Assembly (NCBI RefSeq): GCF_004339525.1
Contig: NZ_SMGE01000001.1
Coordinates: 4,154,001-4,218,000 of the forward strand
DNA: 64,000 bases
DNA from: Flavobacterium sp. 90
Lineage (GTDB): Bacteria > Bacteroidota > Bacteroidia > Flavobacteriales > Flavobacteriaceae
Reading direction: 5' to 3'
The position numbers and the translations under genes are program-made. Shown in pieces: positions 35,084-43,920 of the stretch. How positions within the stretch are numbered: the stretch's first letter is position 1; each line of letters opens with the position of its first letter. The notes below the pieces were generated by a model. That model did not search any database. It worked only from the letters and a program-made list of their open reading frames with translations, and was not told the DNA's origin.

Positions 35084-36235
35084 ATGAAAATAGCTATAGT
35101 TTGTTATCCGACATTTGGCGGTAGTGGCGTAGTTGCTACAGAATTAGGTCTAGAATTAGCCAGACGCGGACACGAAATCCATTTTATTACTTATAGTCAG
35201 CCGGTTAGGTTGGCACTTTTGAATCCTAATGTTCATTATCACGAAGTAAACGTTCCTGAATATCCTCTTTTTCATTATCAGCCTTATGAATTGGCTTTGT
35301 CAAGCAAATTGGTTGATATGGTAAAACTTTATAAAATTGAAGTTTTGCACGTGCATTATGCTATTCCTCACGCATATGCGGGTTATATGGCGAAGCAAAT
35401 GCTGAAGAATGAAGGGATTAATCTTCCGATGATTACGACGCTTCACGGAACTGATATTACGCTGGTAGGAAATCACCCGTTTTATAAACCTGCAGTAACT
35501 TTTAGTATCAATAAATCAGATTATGTGACTTCGGTTTCACAGAGTTTGAAAGATGATACTTTGAAATTATTCAAAATCAAAAATAAGATTAGGGTTATTC
35601 CGAACTTTATCGAACTGGATAAAGTGGTTAAAGATCCGCAACAGCCATGTCATCGTTATGTAATGGCGAAGGAAAACGAGCGCATTATTACGCATATCAG
35701 TAACTTTAGAAAGGTAAAACGTATTCCGGATATTATTAAGATTTTCTATAATATCCAGAAAGTAATGCCGGCTAAATTAATGATGGTTGGTGATGGTCCT
35801 GAAAAAGAAAAAGCAGAGGTTTTGTGTATGGAATTAGGAATTTACGACAAGGTAATTTTCTTTGGAAATAGTAATGAAATCGATAAGATTTTGTGCATGA
35901 CGGATTTGTTTTTGCTTCCATCAGAAACAGAAAGTTTTGGTTTGGCAGCTTTAGAAGCTATGGCTTGTGGAGTTCCGGTAATTTCGAGTAATTCAGGAGG
36001 TTTGCCAGAGGTTAATTTCGATGGAATCTCAGGATATTTGAGCAATGTTGGAGATGTTGAAGAAATGGCTGCAAATGCAATTAAAATACTGAAAGATGAC
36101 GAAGTTTTGAATCAGTTTAAAGCAAATGCTCTGGAAGTTGCGAAGAAATTTGATATTAAAAATATCCTGCCTAAATATGAGGCCTTATATCAAAGAGCAA
36201 TTGACGATTATAAAAGTGAAAAGCAGCAATCTTAA
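35084..36235 (+). CDS. bshA: N-acetyl-alpha-D-glucosaminyl L-malate synthase
   Basis: The 383-residue GT4-type glycosyltransferase matches BshA: the N-terminal IVCYPTFGGSGVVATELGLEL glycine loop, HGTDITLVG in the middle and the donor-binding PSETESFGLAALEAMACGVPV near residue 290. It joins UDP-GlcNAc to L-malate, the first step of bacillithiol synthesis, the low-molecular-weight thiol of many Flavobacteriia. The other bsh genes are not in the window. A short lipoprotein gene follows by 12 bp. The upstream gap is full of repeats, so the promoter must lie in the last 100 bases or so. Confidence 0.93.
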   Translation: MKIAIVCYPTFGGSGVVATELGLELARRGHEIHFITYSQPVRLALLNPNVHYHEVNVPEYPLFHYQPYELALSSKLVDMVKLYKIEVLHVHYAIPHAYAGYMAKQMLKNEGINLPMITTLHGTDITLVGNHPFYKPAVTFSINKSDYVTSVSQSLKDDTLKLFKIKNKIRVIPNFIELDKVVKDPQQPCHRYVMAKENERIITHISNFRKVKRIPDIIKIFYNIQKVMPAKLMMVGDGPEKEKAEVLCMELGIYDKVIFFGNSNEIDKILCMTDLFLLPSETESFGLAALEAMACGVPVISSNSGGLPEVNFDGISGYLSNVGDVEEMAANAIKILKDDEVLNQFKANALEVAKKFDIKNILPKYEALYQRAIDDYKSEKQQS

Positions 36236-36247
36236 AAATAAGCATAA

Positions 36248-36670
36248 ATGAAAAAAGTAATTTCGGTTTTGGCAGTTTTTGCTATGGTTTCTTGTGGAGT
36301 AAAAAAGACAACAGATTCAAAAGTTTTGTATGAAGTTCTAACGGAACAATCTGATGGAGGAGGAAATATCAAATTTTTTGAAATTTTGACCGAACCTAAC
36401 GAAATCAAAATGTTAGAAAATGATCCGCTTTTGGCTGATAAAATGAAACAGACTGATATTAGTAATTCAAATTATGTTATCCTGAATATGGGAGAAAAAA
36501 ATACCGGTGGATATTCTATTGGTGTTGAAAAAGTTGAAGAAACGGATAAAAATATTATTATTACAGTAAAAGAAAATAATCCTGCTGCAGACGCAATGGT
36601 GATGCAAGTGATTACATATCCTTATACAGTTGTGAAAATTCATTCTAAAAAAGATATTATTATAAAATAG
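36248..36670 (+). CDS. PrcB_C domain lipoprotein
   Basis: The 140-residue lipoprotein (VSCG, Cys about residue 16) has a single domain like PrcB_C, recognised by NYVILNMGEKNTGGYSIGVEKVEE and the final TYPYTVVKI strand. PrcB proteins were described as partners of a secreted protease in Treponema; small stand-alone versions are common in Bacteroidota and their partner is unknown. It is probably cotranscribed with bshA (12-bp gap), although a link to bacillithiol is not evident. Confidence 0.72.
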   Translation: MKKVISVLAVFAMVSCGVKKTTDSKVLYEVLTEQSDGGGNIKFFEILTEPNEIKMLENDPLLADKMKQTDISNSNYVILNMGEKNTGGYSIGVEKVEETDKNIIITVKENNPAADAMVMQVITYPYTVVKIHSKKDIIIK

Positions 36671-36712
36671 ATGTCAAATGTTAGATGTGAAATGTGAAAA
36701 TGTCTGACTGAA

Positions 36713-36861
36713 TTTAACCGCAAGGCACGCAAAGTTTTTTTTCTATATGTGGGTTTTATAAAAACGCAAAGTTCGCAAAGCTTTCTATTGATCCTGCTTT
36801 GCGAACTTTGTGTTTGTTAAACGTGCTCCAGAATAAAAACTTTGCGTGCCTTGCGGTTAAA
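36713..36861. repeat. 149-bp long hairpin repeat (GCAAAG family)
   Basis: A perfect 27-bp inverted repeat forms the ends (36713-36739 and 36835-36861; the left arm begins TTTAACCGCAAGGCACGC). An inner near-perfect arm pair GCAAAGTTCGCAAAGC / GCTTTGCGAACTTTG lies at about 36765-36810. The same inner core recurs at 50695-50736, and related elements lie at 50646-50782 and 51696-51830. No ORF is inside. The rest of the 305-bp gap is A/T-rich. Confidence 0.85.
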
Positions 36862-36910
36862 TCAGCTCGATAAGAAACTTCGACTTAGTTCAGTCTGATA
36901 AAAGCATAAA

Positions 36911-36942
36911 AAAAACCTGTCGCAGTGAAACGACAGGTTTTC
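36911..36942. terminator. intrinsic terminator between the bshA operon and the 36976 gene
   Basis: AAACCTGTCG (36913-36922) pairs with CGACAGGTTT (36931-36940) over an 8-base loop with A/T flanks; usable by both convergent units. Confidence 0.75.
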
Positions 36943-36975
36943 TTTTACAATTATTTTTTACTTTTATTCTAAATT

Positions 36976-37473
36976 TTAGAATCTAAATTTAACGCCTAAA
37001 CCAACGTCAAATCCAAAATTGTCATCATCATAATATCCAGAACCAATTTCTGGTCTTGCATCTAATGATAGTGTAATTGGCGCTTCGCTAAATCTGTATT
37101 CTATTCCGATGTCTCCAGCTGCAAATACGTATGTTCCGCTGTCGTTATATTTGTAATTGTTGTTGTAATAATCGTGATCCCATGCAGCAATACCACCACC
37201 AACACCAGCATACCAGTTAAAACCGCCATCAATGTTCCAAACCCATTGATAAAGTGCAACTGCTTTAATAGCATCAACATCGCTACTGTTTCTAAATCCT
37301 AAATCAAATTCAAGTCTGTTTTTTTGATTTAAACCTAATTGATAAGATGCTTCACCACCAAAACCGTTATTGTCGCCTAAACGAATTCCTAAAGCATGTT
37401 TTGAAATTTCTTGTGATTGAGCCGTAAACGCTAATCCTAATAGCATAATGGCTGATAAAATTATTTTTTTCAT
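36976..37473 (-). CDS. outer-membrane beta-barrel protein
   Basis: The 165-residue protein has a signal peptide (MKKIILSAIMLLGLAFTAQS) and an alternating, glycine/aromatic-rich barrel sequence ending in a C-terminal phenylalanine strand (GLGVKFRF). It looks like an 8-stranded OmpW/OprF-N-type small barrel. A Tyr/Asn-rich hydrophilic loop (DHDYYNNNYKYND) sits near residue 105. Its role (pore, adhesin or structural) cannot be told. It stands as a single gene with the terminator downstream and a 161-bp upstream region. Confidence 0.8.
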   Translation of the reverse strand: MKKIILSAIMLLGLAFTAQSQEISKHALGIRLGDNNGFGGEASYQLGLNQKNRLEFDLGFRNSSDVDAIKAVALYQWVWNIDGGFNWYAGVGGGIAAWDHDYYNNNYKYNDSGTYVFAAGDIGIEYRFSEAPITLSLDARPEIGSGYYDDDNFGFDVGLGVKFRF

Positions 37474-37634
37474 GAAAATGGTTATTAATTATTTTTCAAA
37501 TGTAATGTGTCACACCATTTTCAAACGTATAAAATTTTTAGAAATTGTTACATAATTCACATTTTTGATCGTAATAAAATCAAATTGAAAGTATGTTTAA
37601 CTCCTGTAATTAGAGGGATTTAAGTTTGAAAGCT

Positions 37635-38459
37635 CTATTTGTTTAGAATAATAGATGAAATTAACTGAGAGCTTAAAATGTCTTCCATCTCAAAAAGATT
37701 TTCTTCTTCTGTAAAATTACTTTCAGCATAAGAATACAATTTCCAACGCTTTTTATGGTATTCTAAAGCAGTTAGATTTTCGACCCAATCACCTGAATTT
37801 AGATATAAAGTAGAGCCGTGTTTGTTTTCTTTAGTAATAATTTTTGGTTCGTGAATGTGTCCGCAAATTACATAATCATAATTTTTTTCGATTGCTAAAT
37901 CTGTTGCGGTAGTTTCGAAATCTGAAATGAATTTTACGGCCTTTTTCACACTGGCTTTGATTTTTTTAGAAAACGAATAGGGTTCTCTTCCAAGTTTAGC
38001 CAAACACCAATTTGCAAAACGATTGGTAAGAATTAAATAATCATAACCTAAGCCGCCAAGTTTTGCTATCCATTTCGAGTGCTGAACGGAAGCGTCAAAA
38101 ACGTCTCCATGAAAAATCCACGCTTTTTTGTCGTCAAGTTCTAAAACTAATTTATCGACCAACGCAAAATTTCCCATATTCATATCACTGAATTTTCGAA
38201 GAATTTCGTCGTGGTTTCCAGTAATATAATACACTTTTGTTCCCTTAGATGCCATTCCAATTATGCGTTGAATGACTCTTAAATGTGCTTTTGGGAAATA
38301 TGATTTTCTAAATTGCCAAGCATCAATTATGTCGCCATTTAAGACTAATGTTTTTGGTTTAATGCTTGATAAGTAGTTGTTTAGTTCTTTAGCGTGACTT
38401 CCGTAAGTTCCCAAATGGACATCTGACAGGATGACCAATTCAACATTTCGTTTTTTCAA
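37635..38459 (-). CDS. LpxH-like UDP-2,3-diacylglucosamine diphosphatase / metallophosphoesterase
   Basis: The 274-residue calcineurin-like phosphoesterase has all metal motifs: DVHLG (Asp13, His15), NGDIID (Asp43), GNHDE (Asn82, His83), HGD near 117 and GHIHEP near 196. Proteins of this kind in Bacteroidota are annotated as UDP-2,3-diacylglucosamine diphosphatase, the lipid A pathway step that yields lipid X, but related enzymes have other targets. A membrane-associated basic helix pair (KKIKASVKKAVKFI) is present. It stands alone, 188 bp from the divergent aroC. Confidence 0.8.
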   Translation of the reverse strand: MKKRNVELVILSDVHLGTYGSHAKELNNYLSSIKPKTLVLNGDIIDAWQFRKSYFPKAHLRVIQRIIGMASKGTKVYYITGNHDEILRKFSDMNMGNFALVDKLVLELDDKKAWIFHGDVFDASVQHSKWIAKLGGLGYDYLILTNRFANWCLAKLGREPYSFSKKIKASVKKAVKFISDFETTATDLAIEKNYDYVICGHIHEPKIITKENKHGSTLYLNSGDWVENLTALEYHKKRWKLYSYAESNFTEEENLFEMEDILSSQLISSIILNK

Positions 38460-38647
38460 TTTTTCGTTTTTTGAAGTTTAGCAAATAAAAGAAACTCTAG
38501 CTGGATTTATTTTATCAAAAGGTTATCAATTTGGCGACAATTTTAACAAATTGTGATTTTTAATCTGGTTCGCCTTTATATAATAATACTAAGTTTAAAT
38601 TTTTTAATTTAATTCATAAAACTTACATTTGCTCAAAACTAAATACA

Positions 38648-39706
38648 ATGGCAGGAAATAGCTACGGCACCCTATATAAAGTTACTACATTTGGTGAATC
38701 TCATGGTGAAGCTTTAGGAGGAATTATTGATGGATGTCCATCAGGAATAGAACTAGATCTGGAAGCAATTGAAGTTGAAATGTCCAGAAGAAAACCAGGA
38801 CAATCGGCAATTGTAACACAACGTAAAGAACCGGATGCAGTTCAGTTTTTATCTGGTATTTTTGAAGGTAAAACTACCGGAACACCAATTGGTTTTATTA
38901 TCCCGAATACCAATCAAAAATCAGATGATTATTCACATATAAAAGATAATTACAGACCAAGTCACGCTGATTATGTATACGACCAAAAATATGGTTTTCG
39001 TGATTATCGCGGTGGCGGAAGAAGTTCTGCAAGAGAAACTGCAAGTAGAGTAGTAGCCGGTGCAATTGCAAAACAAATGTTGCCGGAGATTAAAATTAAT
39101 GCTTACGTTTCTTCAGTTGGTCCAATTCATTTGGATACTCCATACCAAGATTTAGATTTTTCGAAAATAGAAAGTAATCCTGTTCGTTGTCCTGATGAAA
39201 AATCGGCGGCAATTATGGAAGAATATATTCGTGATATTCGTAAACAAGGAGATACTGTTGGCGGAATCGTTTCTTGTGTAATTCAAAATGTTCCGGTTGG
39301 TTTAGGCGAGCCTGTTTTTGATAAATTACATGCTGAGTTAGGAAAAGCAATGCTTTCTATTAATGCCGTAAAAGGTTTTGAATACGGAAGCGGATTTTCT
39401 GGTTCTGAAATGAAAGGAAGTGAACACAACGATTTATACAATCCTGACGGAACTACAAAAACAAATCTTTCAGGAGGAATTCAAGGTGGAATAAGTAACG
39501 GAATGGATATCTATTTTAGAGTAGCTTTCAAACCAGTTGCGACTATCATGCAAACTCAGGATTCATTAGATAATAAAGGAAATATTACACCAATGACCGG
39601 TAAAGGACGTCATGATCCGTGTGTTGTACCTCGCGCAGTGCCAATTGTTGAAGCAATGGCAGCGATTGTTTTGGCTGATTTTTATTTAATCAACAAAACA
39701 TATTAA
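38648..39706 (+). CDS. aroC: chorismate synthase
   Basis: The 352-residue enzyme converts 5-enolpyruvylshikimate 3-phosphate to chorismate using reduced FMN. The three family signatures are visible: [35 protein letters not shown] and [17 protein letters not shown]. The length is normal. The gene has its own upstream region and is followed after 53 bp by the symporter gene, with which it may be cotranscribed without an obvious functional tie. Confidence 0.96.
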   Translation: MAGNSYGTLYKVTTFGESHGEALGGIIDGCPSGIELDLEAIEVEMSRRKPGQSAIVTQRKEPDAVQFLSGIFEGKTTGTPIGFIIPNTNQKSDDYSHIKDNYRPSHADYVYDQKYGFRDYRGGGRSSARETASRVVAGAIAKQMLPEIKINAYVSSVGPIHLDTPYQDLDFSKIESNPVRCPDEKSAAIMEEYIRDIRKQGDTVGGIVSCVIQNVPVGLGEPVFDKLHAELGKAMLSINAVKGFEYGSGFSGSEMKGSEHNDLYNPDGTTKTNLSGGIQGGISNGMDIYFRVAFKPVATIMQTQDSLDNKGNITPMTGKGRHDPCVVPRAVPIVEAMAAIVLADFYLINKTY

Positions 39707-39759
39707 TAAAAATTAAGACAGTGAGGGTCTTAATATTTTAATTCTAAATAAATAAATTA

Positions 39760-41046
39760 ATGCAAGTTACAGAAACCAAAAAGAAATCATTTTTTTCAGG
39801 ATTAACAGGGCAAATTATAATTGCAATGGTACTTGGAGCGGCTTTGGGAATCATTATTCATAATTCAATTTCGCAAGAAGCGGCAGTATCGTTTAGTAAT
39901 AAAATAAAAATGCTTGCGACCATTTTTATCCGATTGGTGCAAATGATTATTGCTCCTTTAGTTTTTACAACTCTTGTAGTTGGAATTGCAAAATTGGGAG
40001 ATATTAAAACCGTTGGAAGAATTGGAGGAAAAGCACTTGGTTGGTTTTTTACAGCTTCTTTTATATCCTTATTAATTGGATTGTTTTATGTGAATCTTTT
40101 AGAGCCGGGAGTAGGTTTGAAATTGGATCACGTTGATATGGCGGCAGCTACAGAAGTTACTGCTAAAACAAAAGTCTTGTCTGTTGAGAATTTCGTAGAG
40201 CATATTGTTCCTAAAAGTATTTTTGAAGCAATGGCAACCAATGAAATTTTGCAAATCGTAATATTTTCTATCTTTTTTGGATTAGCAGCGGCTTCATTAG
40301 GAAACACTGTAAAACCAATTATAAATGCTTTTGATAAAGCATCACATATCGTTTTAAAAATGGTGAATTATGTAATGAACTTTGCTCCAATTGGAGTTTT
40401 TGGTGCCATTGCAGGAGTATTTGCTATTAGAGATGCAGAAGAATTATTAATTACATATTTTAAATTCTTCGGATCATTTTTAGTCGGAATCAGTACCTTA
40501 TGGGTTGTTTTGATTGCTGTAGGTTATATTTTCTTAAAAGGAAGAATGACAGAGTTATTAAGACGTATTGTTGGACCACTGGCAATTGCTTTTGGAACAA
40601 CAAGTAGTGAAGCTGTTTTTCCTAAATTAACAGAAGAATTAGAAGATTTTGGGGTTAAAAATAAAATTGTAGCATTCATGTTACCGCTTGGATATTCATT
40701 TAACCTTGACGGGAGTATGATGTACATGACTTTTGCCAGTATCTTTATCGCTCAGTTTTATGGCGTTCATTTAGATTTAGGAACTCAAATGGCTATGCTT
40801 TTGGTTTTAATGTTAACCAGTAAAGGTATTGCAGGTGTCCCAAGAGCGAGTTTAGTAATCGTTGCAGCAACTTGTGGGATGTTTAAAATTCCTGTCGAAG
40901 GAATTGCGTTAATCTTACCAATTGATCACTTCTGTGATATGTTTAGAAGTGCTACAAACGTTTTAGGAAATGCTTTGGCAACATCTGTTGTTGGACAATG
41001 GGAAGATGGTAAAGAAGGAAACTTAGAATTAGAGGAAGAGAATTAA
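39760..41046 (+). CDS. dicarboxylate/amino acid:cation symporter (DAACS family)
   Basis: The 428-residue membrane transporter carries the DAACS/EAAT signatures: the re-entrant loop AFGTTSSEAVFP near 280, the NLDGS motif near residue 318 (cation and substrate site), and about eight hydrophobic helices. It likely imports glutamate, aspartate or C4-dicarboxylates with H+ or Na+. A perfect 12-bp stem terminator (41072-41105) follows the stop. The divergence of substrate within the family prevents a firmer call. Confidence 0.9.
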   Translation: MQVTETKKKSFFSGLTGQIIIAMVLGAALGIIIHNSISQEAAVSFSNKIKMLATIFIRLVQMIIAPLVFTTLVVGIAKLGDIKTVGRIGGKALGWFFTASFISLLIGLFYVNLLEPGVGLKLDHVDMAAATEVTAKTKVLSVENFVEHIVPKSIFEAMATNEILQIVIFSIFFGLAAASLGNTVKPIINAFDKASHIVLKMVNYVMNFAPIGVFGAIAGVFAIRDAEELLITYFKFFGSFLVGISTLWVVLIAVGYIFLKGRMTELLRRIVGPLAIAFGTTSSEAVFPKLTEELEDFGVKNKIVAFMLPLGYSFNLDGSMMYMTFASIFIAQFYGVHLDLGTQMAMLLVLMLTSKGIAGVPRASLVIVAATCGMFKIPVEGIALILPIDHFCDMFRSATNVLGNALATSVVGQWEDGKEGNLELEEEN

Positions 41047-41069
41047 TTTTACTTTCTTAATAAATAATA

Positions 41070-41109
41070 AAAAAACCGTAACAGACTTTAGTGTGTTACG
41101 GTTTTGTTT
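41070..41109 (+). terminator. intrinsic terminator after the symporter gene
   Basis: AAAACCGTAACA (41072-41083) and TGTTACGGTTTT (41094-41105) form a perfect 12-bp stem with a 10-base loop and T run. Confidence 0.8.
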
Positions 41110-41163
41110 TTAATAATAATTTGCAGTTTTGAGAATATTTCAAACTACAAACTTATGCAGTAA

Positions 41164-41280
41164 TTATGCTACTTTTCCTTTTCTTCCTTCGTCTTCTGGA
41201 ACATCACCACCTTGAATTGTTTTTTGTTGTGCCTTAGTTAATTTTTCTACTTCAGTAAATTTTAAAAAGTTTTCTAACAT
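41164..41280 (-). CDS. small GG-leader (bacteriocin-type/RiPP-like) peptide
   Basis: This 38-residue ORF encodes MLENFLKFTEVEKLTKAQQK followed by TIQGG and a 13-residue basic/acidic tail, DVPEDEGRKGKVA. The hydrophobic, amphipathic leader with L(T/S)K..Q..I.GG is the double-glycine motif recognised by C39-peptidase ABC exporters, and short peptides of this type are widespread in Flavobacterium. A spacer rich in A lies before the ATG. The cargo has no cysteine and is very hydrophilic, so it is not a typical lanthipeptide or pore former. No exporter or modification gene is in the window. The gene is flanked by the symporter terminator and the hybrid kinase gene on the other strand. The rest of the gap (41281-41598) shows no other ORF. 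Confidence 0.6.
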   Translation of the reverse strand: MLENFLKFTEVEKLTKAQQKTIQGGDVPEDEGRKGKVA

Positions 41281-41598
41281 AATTTTTGTTTTTAATGCAC
41301 CAATCTTCTAAAACACTTGGGGCTTGTGTCGTAAATTTTGTTAAAGATAAAATTATTTTTTATTTAAAGTGTTAAAATTTATGTGTTTTCAAGGTTAATT
41401 CGTCTTTTTACTGTTTTTATGTTTTTTCGAGGAATTTTGCTTATAATCTTGATTTATCCAATGTCTTTTGGCTTTTTGACAGAGTTTCATTTTTAAGAGG
41501 AAAGTACAAGTTCTTTTTTTTGTAAAACATTCTGAGTAAATGATTAAACAAAAAAGAACTTTGTAAAAATCAAGCTGTTTTTTTTTGTCTTAATAATG

Positions 41599-41606
41599 TA
41601 TATTTG
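41599..41606 (+). promoter_or_regulatory. candidate -7 box for the hybrid kinase gene
   Basis: TATATTTG fits TAnnTTTG and lies 20 bases before the ATG. No TTG is at the ideal -33 distance. Confidence 0.35.
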
Positions 41607-41625
41607 AATAAATATTCCCCAAATT

Positions 41626-43809
41626 ATGTTTCGATTTCGAATCTTTTTATCGTGTTTCATGTTGATGAATTTATTTTCATTTAATTTATGGGCACAGAAT
41701 AATTTGTCAACAGAAAAAATCGATAAACTTATATTAGAAGCACTTTCGAACTATAGAGAGTCAAATTACGAAAAATCATTAATTATTTCAAGGGTTGCGC
41801 TTAATCAATCAACAATTGCTAAAAATGATTATTTTATTGCCCGATCTTACAATATAATCGGTGCCAATTATAATGATTTGGTAGAATATGATAAAGCAAT
41901 TTTTTTTTATAAAAAAAGCCTTTTATATGCTGATAAAGCCAAAAATGATGGCTTTAAGAATATGCTATATAATAATCTGGGTAATATATATTGCTTTGAA
42001 AAGAAACAATACAAACAAGGAATCTATTTTTATAAAAAATCCATCGAACTAAGTGCTAAGATCAAAGATTTGAGCCAAATATATTTTACAAATGTCAATC
42101 TCGCGTGGGCTTATTTTGATATTGGTAATTTCGAAAAAGGATATCCCTATTTAAGTTTTGTAAACAAACACCAGAAGGAAGTTGGAGATGATGATACCGT
42201 TATAATCATTAATATGTTAAACGGTATGTATTGCGGCTACAAAGATGACGATGCTAAAGCTCGTGATTATTTTGAGAAAGCTATAAAGTTTGGGAATGAG
42301 CATGTAGAAAAATTAGATTTGTCATATGCGCATTTAGAGTATTCAAAATTTTTGACTAAAAATGAAGATTTTAAGGAAGCCTATGCCAATTTATCTGCCT
42401 ATAATAAAATAACGGAACAAATCTATAATGATGAAAAGGTTAAGAAAGCTTCTATTGCAGGTTTTAATCTTGAATTGGATGAGTACAAAAGGCAAATTGA
42501 TAAAATCGAAAACGAAAAAATAACGCAATATCAAAGTTTAAAAAAATCCAGAATTATTGTTATTCTGTTTATCGTTATTTCTTTTATTTTACTTTTATTA
42601 ATTGTCACTTTAATAAAAAACATCAGATTTAAGAAAAGGCACAATTTAGAGCTTTTAAAGGCAAAAGAAATTGCAGAAGAGGCTTCGATGCTTAAAACAC
42701 AATTTATTTCGACTATAAGCCACGAATTGCGTACTCCGTTGTATGGAGTAGTGGGTATAACTAACATGCTTTTGGAAGAACATAAAGAATTGTCGCAAAG
42801 TCAGCATTTAAGTGCTTTGAAATTTTCGGCCAGATATTTATTGTCTTTAGTAAATGATATTCTTCAAATCAATAAAATAGAAGAGAACAAAGTCGTTCTG
42901 GAGAGTTTGACATTTAATATTTCGGATGAAATTACAATGATAAAAAACTCCTTGTCCTTTTTATCTCAAAAAAACAATAACAAAATTAATGTATCTATAG
43001 ACCCGGATATTCCTGAATATTTGATTGGAGATAAGTTGAGATTGGCCCAGATTATAATGAATTTAGTAAGTAATGGACTGAAATTTACTAAAGATGGTGA
43101 AGTAGAAATCATTGTAAATCTTGACGGAATAGAAGGTAAAATGTATTTTCTGGATTTTCTAATTAGGGATAATGGCGTTGGAATTGCAGCAATTGATCAG
43201 GGAAAAATTTTCGAAAAGTTTGTTCAGGTAGGAAGAAAAGATGAAGATTATCAAGGAACCGGTTTAGGACTAAGTATTGTAAAACGATTGTTAGGGCTTT
43301 TTGGAAGTACAATAACACTGGAAAGCGATATTGGCGAAGGAACTTCTTTTTCATTTATGATTCCGTTTGAATATGATCCTCAAAAAACGAAAACTATTAT
43401 CGAAGAAATCGAAGTTGATTTAACTTCAAACGAAATTTATAAGATATTAATTGTTGAAGATAATCTTATTAATCAATTGGTTACTAAGAAAATAATTGAG
43501 AAAAATAACTACATCTGTAATGTTGTAGATGATGGTTTTTCGGCACTTAAAATCTTAGAAAATGAAACGTTTGATCTGATCTTAATGGATATAAATATGC
43601 CATTAATGAATGGATTTGAAACTACTAAAAGGATTCGTTTGCAGGGTATAATAACGCCTGTTGTAGCGCTTACTGCTTTTGATAAAGATGAAATTGCAGA
43701 AGAAGCGATTTCGTCAGGAATAAACGATATTATTATAAAACCATTTGAACCGGTTAAGTTATTTAAAATTATAAATTACTTAATAAACGAAGCAAAAAAC
43801 GGTTGTTAA
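41626..43809 (+). CDS. TPR-containing hybrid sensor histidine kinase
   Basis: The 727-residue protein has a signal peptide (to about residue 23), a periplasmic tetratricopeptide region (about 30-285), one membrane helix (about 309-330) and a coiled HAMP-less linker. Then come HisKA with the phosphoacceptor His366 (ISTISHELRTPL), HATPase with NLVSNGLKF, DNGVGIA and GTGLGLSIVKRL, and a C-terminal receiver (about 605-727) with the phosphoacceptor Asp in LILMDINMP near 654. There is no output DNA-binding domain, so signalling must pass to a separate partner by phosphorelay. It is divergent from the GG-peptide gene and has no neighbouring regulator. Confidence 0.92.
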   Translation: MFRFRIFLSCFMLMNLFSFNLWAQNNLSTEKIDKLILEALSNYRESNYEKSLIISRVALNQSTIAKNDYFIARSYNIIGANYNDLVEYDKAIFFYKKSLLYADKAKNDGFKNMLYNNLGNIYCFEKKQYKQGIYFYKKSIELSAKIKDLSQIYFTNVNLAWAYFDIGNFEKGYPYLSFVNKHQKEVGDDDTVIIINMLNGMYCGYKDDDAKARDYFEKAIKFGNEHVEKLDLSYAHLEYSKFLTKNEDFKEAYANLSAYNKITEQIYNDEKVKKASIAGFNLELDEYKRQIDKIENEKITQYQSLKKSRIIVILFIVISFILLLLIVTLIKNIRFKKRHNLELLKAKEIAEEASMLKTQFISTISHELRTPLYGVVGITNMLLEEHKELSQSQHLSALKFSARYLLSLVNDILQINKIEENKVVLESLTFNISDEITMIKNSLSFLSQKNNNKINVSIDPDIPEYLIGDKLRLAQIIMNLVSNGLKFTKDGEVEIIVNLDGIEGKMYFLDFLIRDNGVGIAAIDQGKIFEKFVQVGRKDEDYQGTGLGLSIVKRLLGLFGSTITLESDIGEGTSFSFMIPFEYDPQKTKTIIEEIEVDLTSNEIYKILIVEDNLINQLVTKKIIEKNNYICNVVDDGFSALKILENETFDLILMDINMPLMNGFETTKRIRLQGIITPVVALTAFDKDEIAEEAISSGINDIIIKPFEPVKLFKIINYLINEAKNGC

Positions 43810-43831
43810 GATGTAAAGAAGTATGAAAAAA

Positions 43832-43890
43832 AACACGAATTTCACGAATTAGCCTAATTGAAATTAGCGTAAATTGGTGAAATTCGTGTT
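43832..43890. repeat. inverted repeat with GTGAAATTCGTGTT arm
   Basis: AACACGAATTTCAC (43832-43845) and GTGAAATTCGTGTT (43877-43890) form a perfect 14-bp stem between two convergent genes and may act as a terminator. The right-arm 14-mer also occurs at 49237-49250. Confidence 0.75.
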
Positions 43891-43920
43891 CAATATTGAT
43901 TTAATATTTAAACGCTCAGT

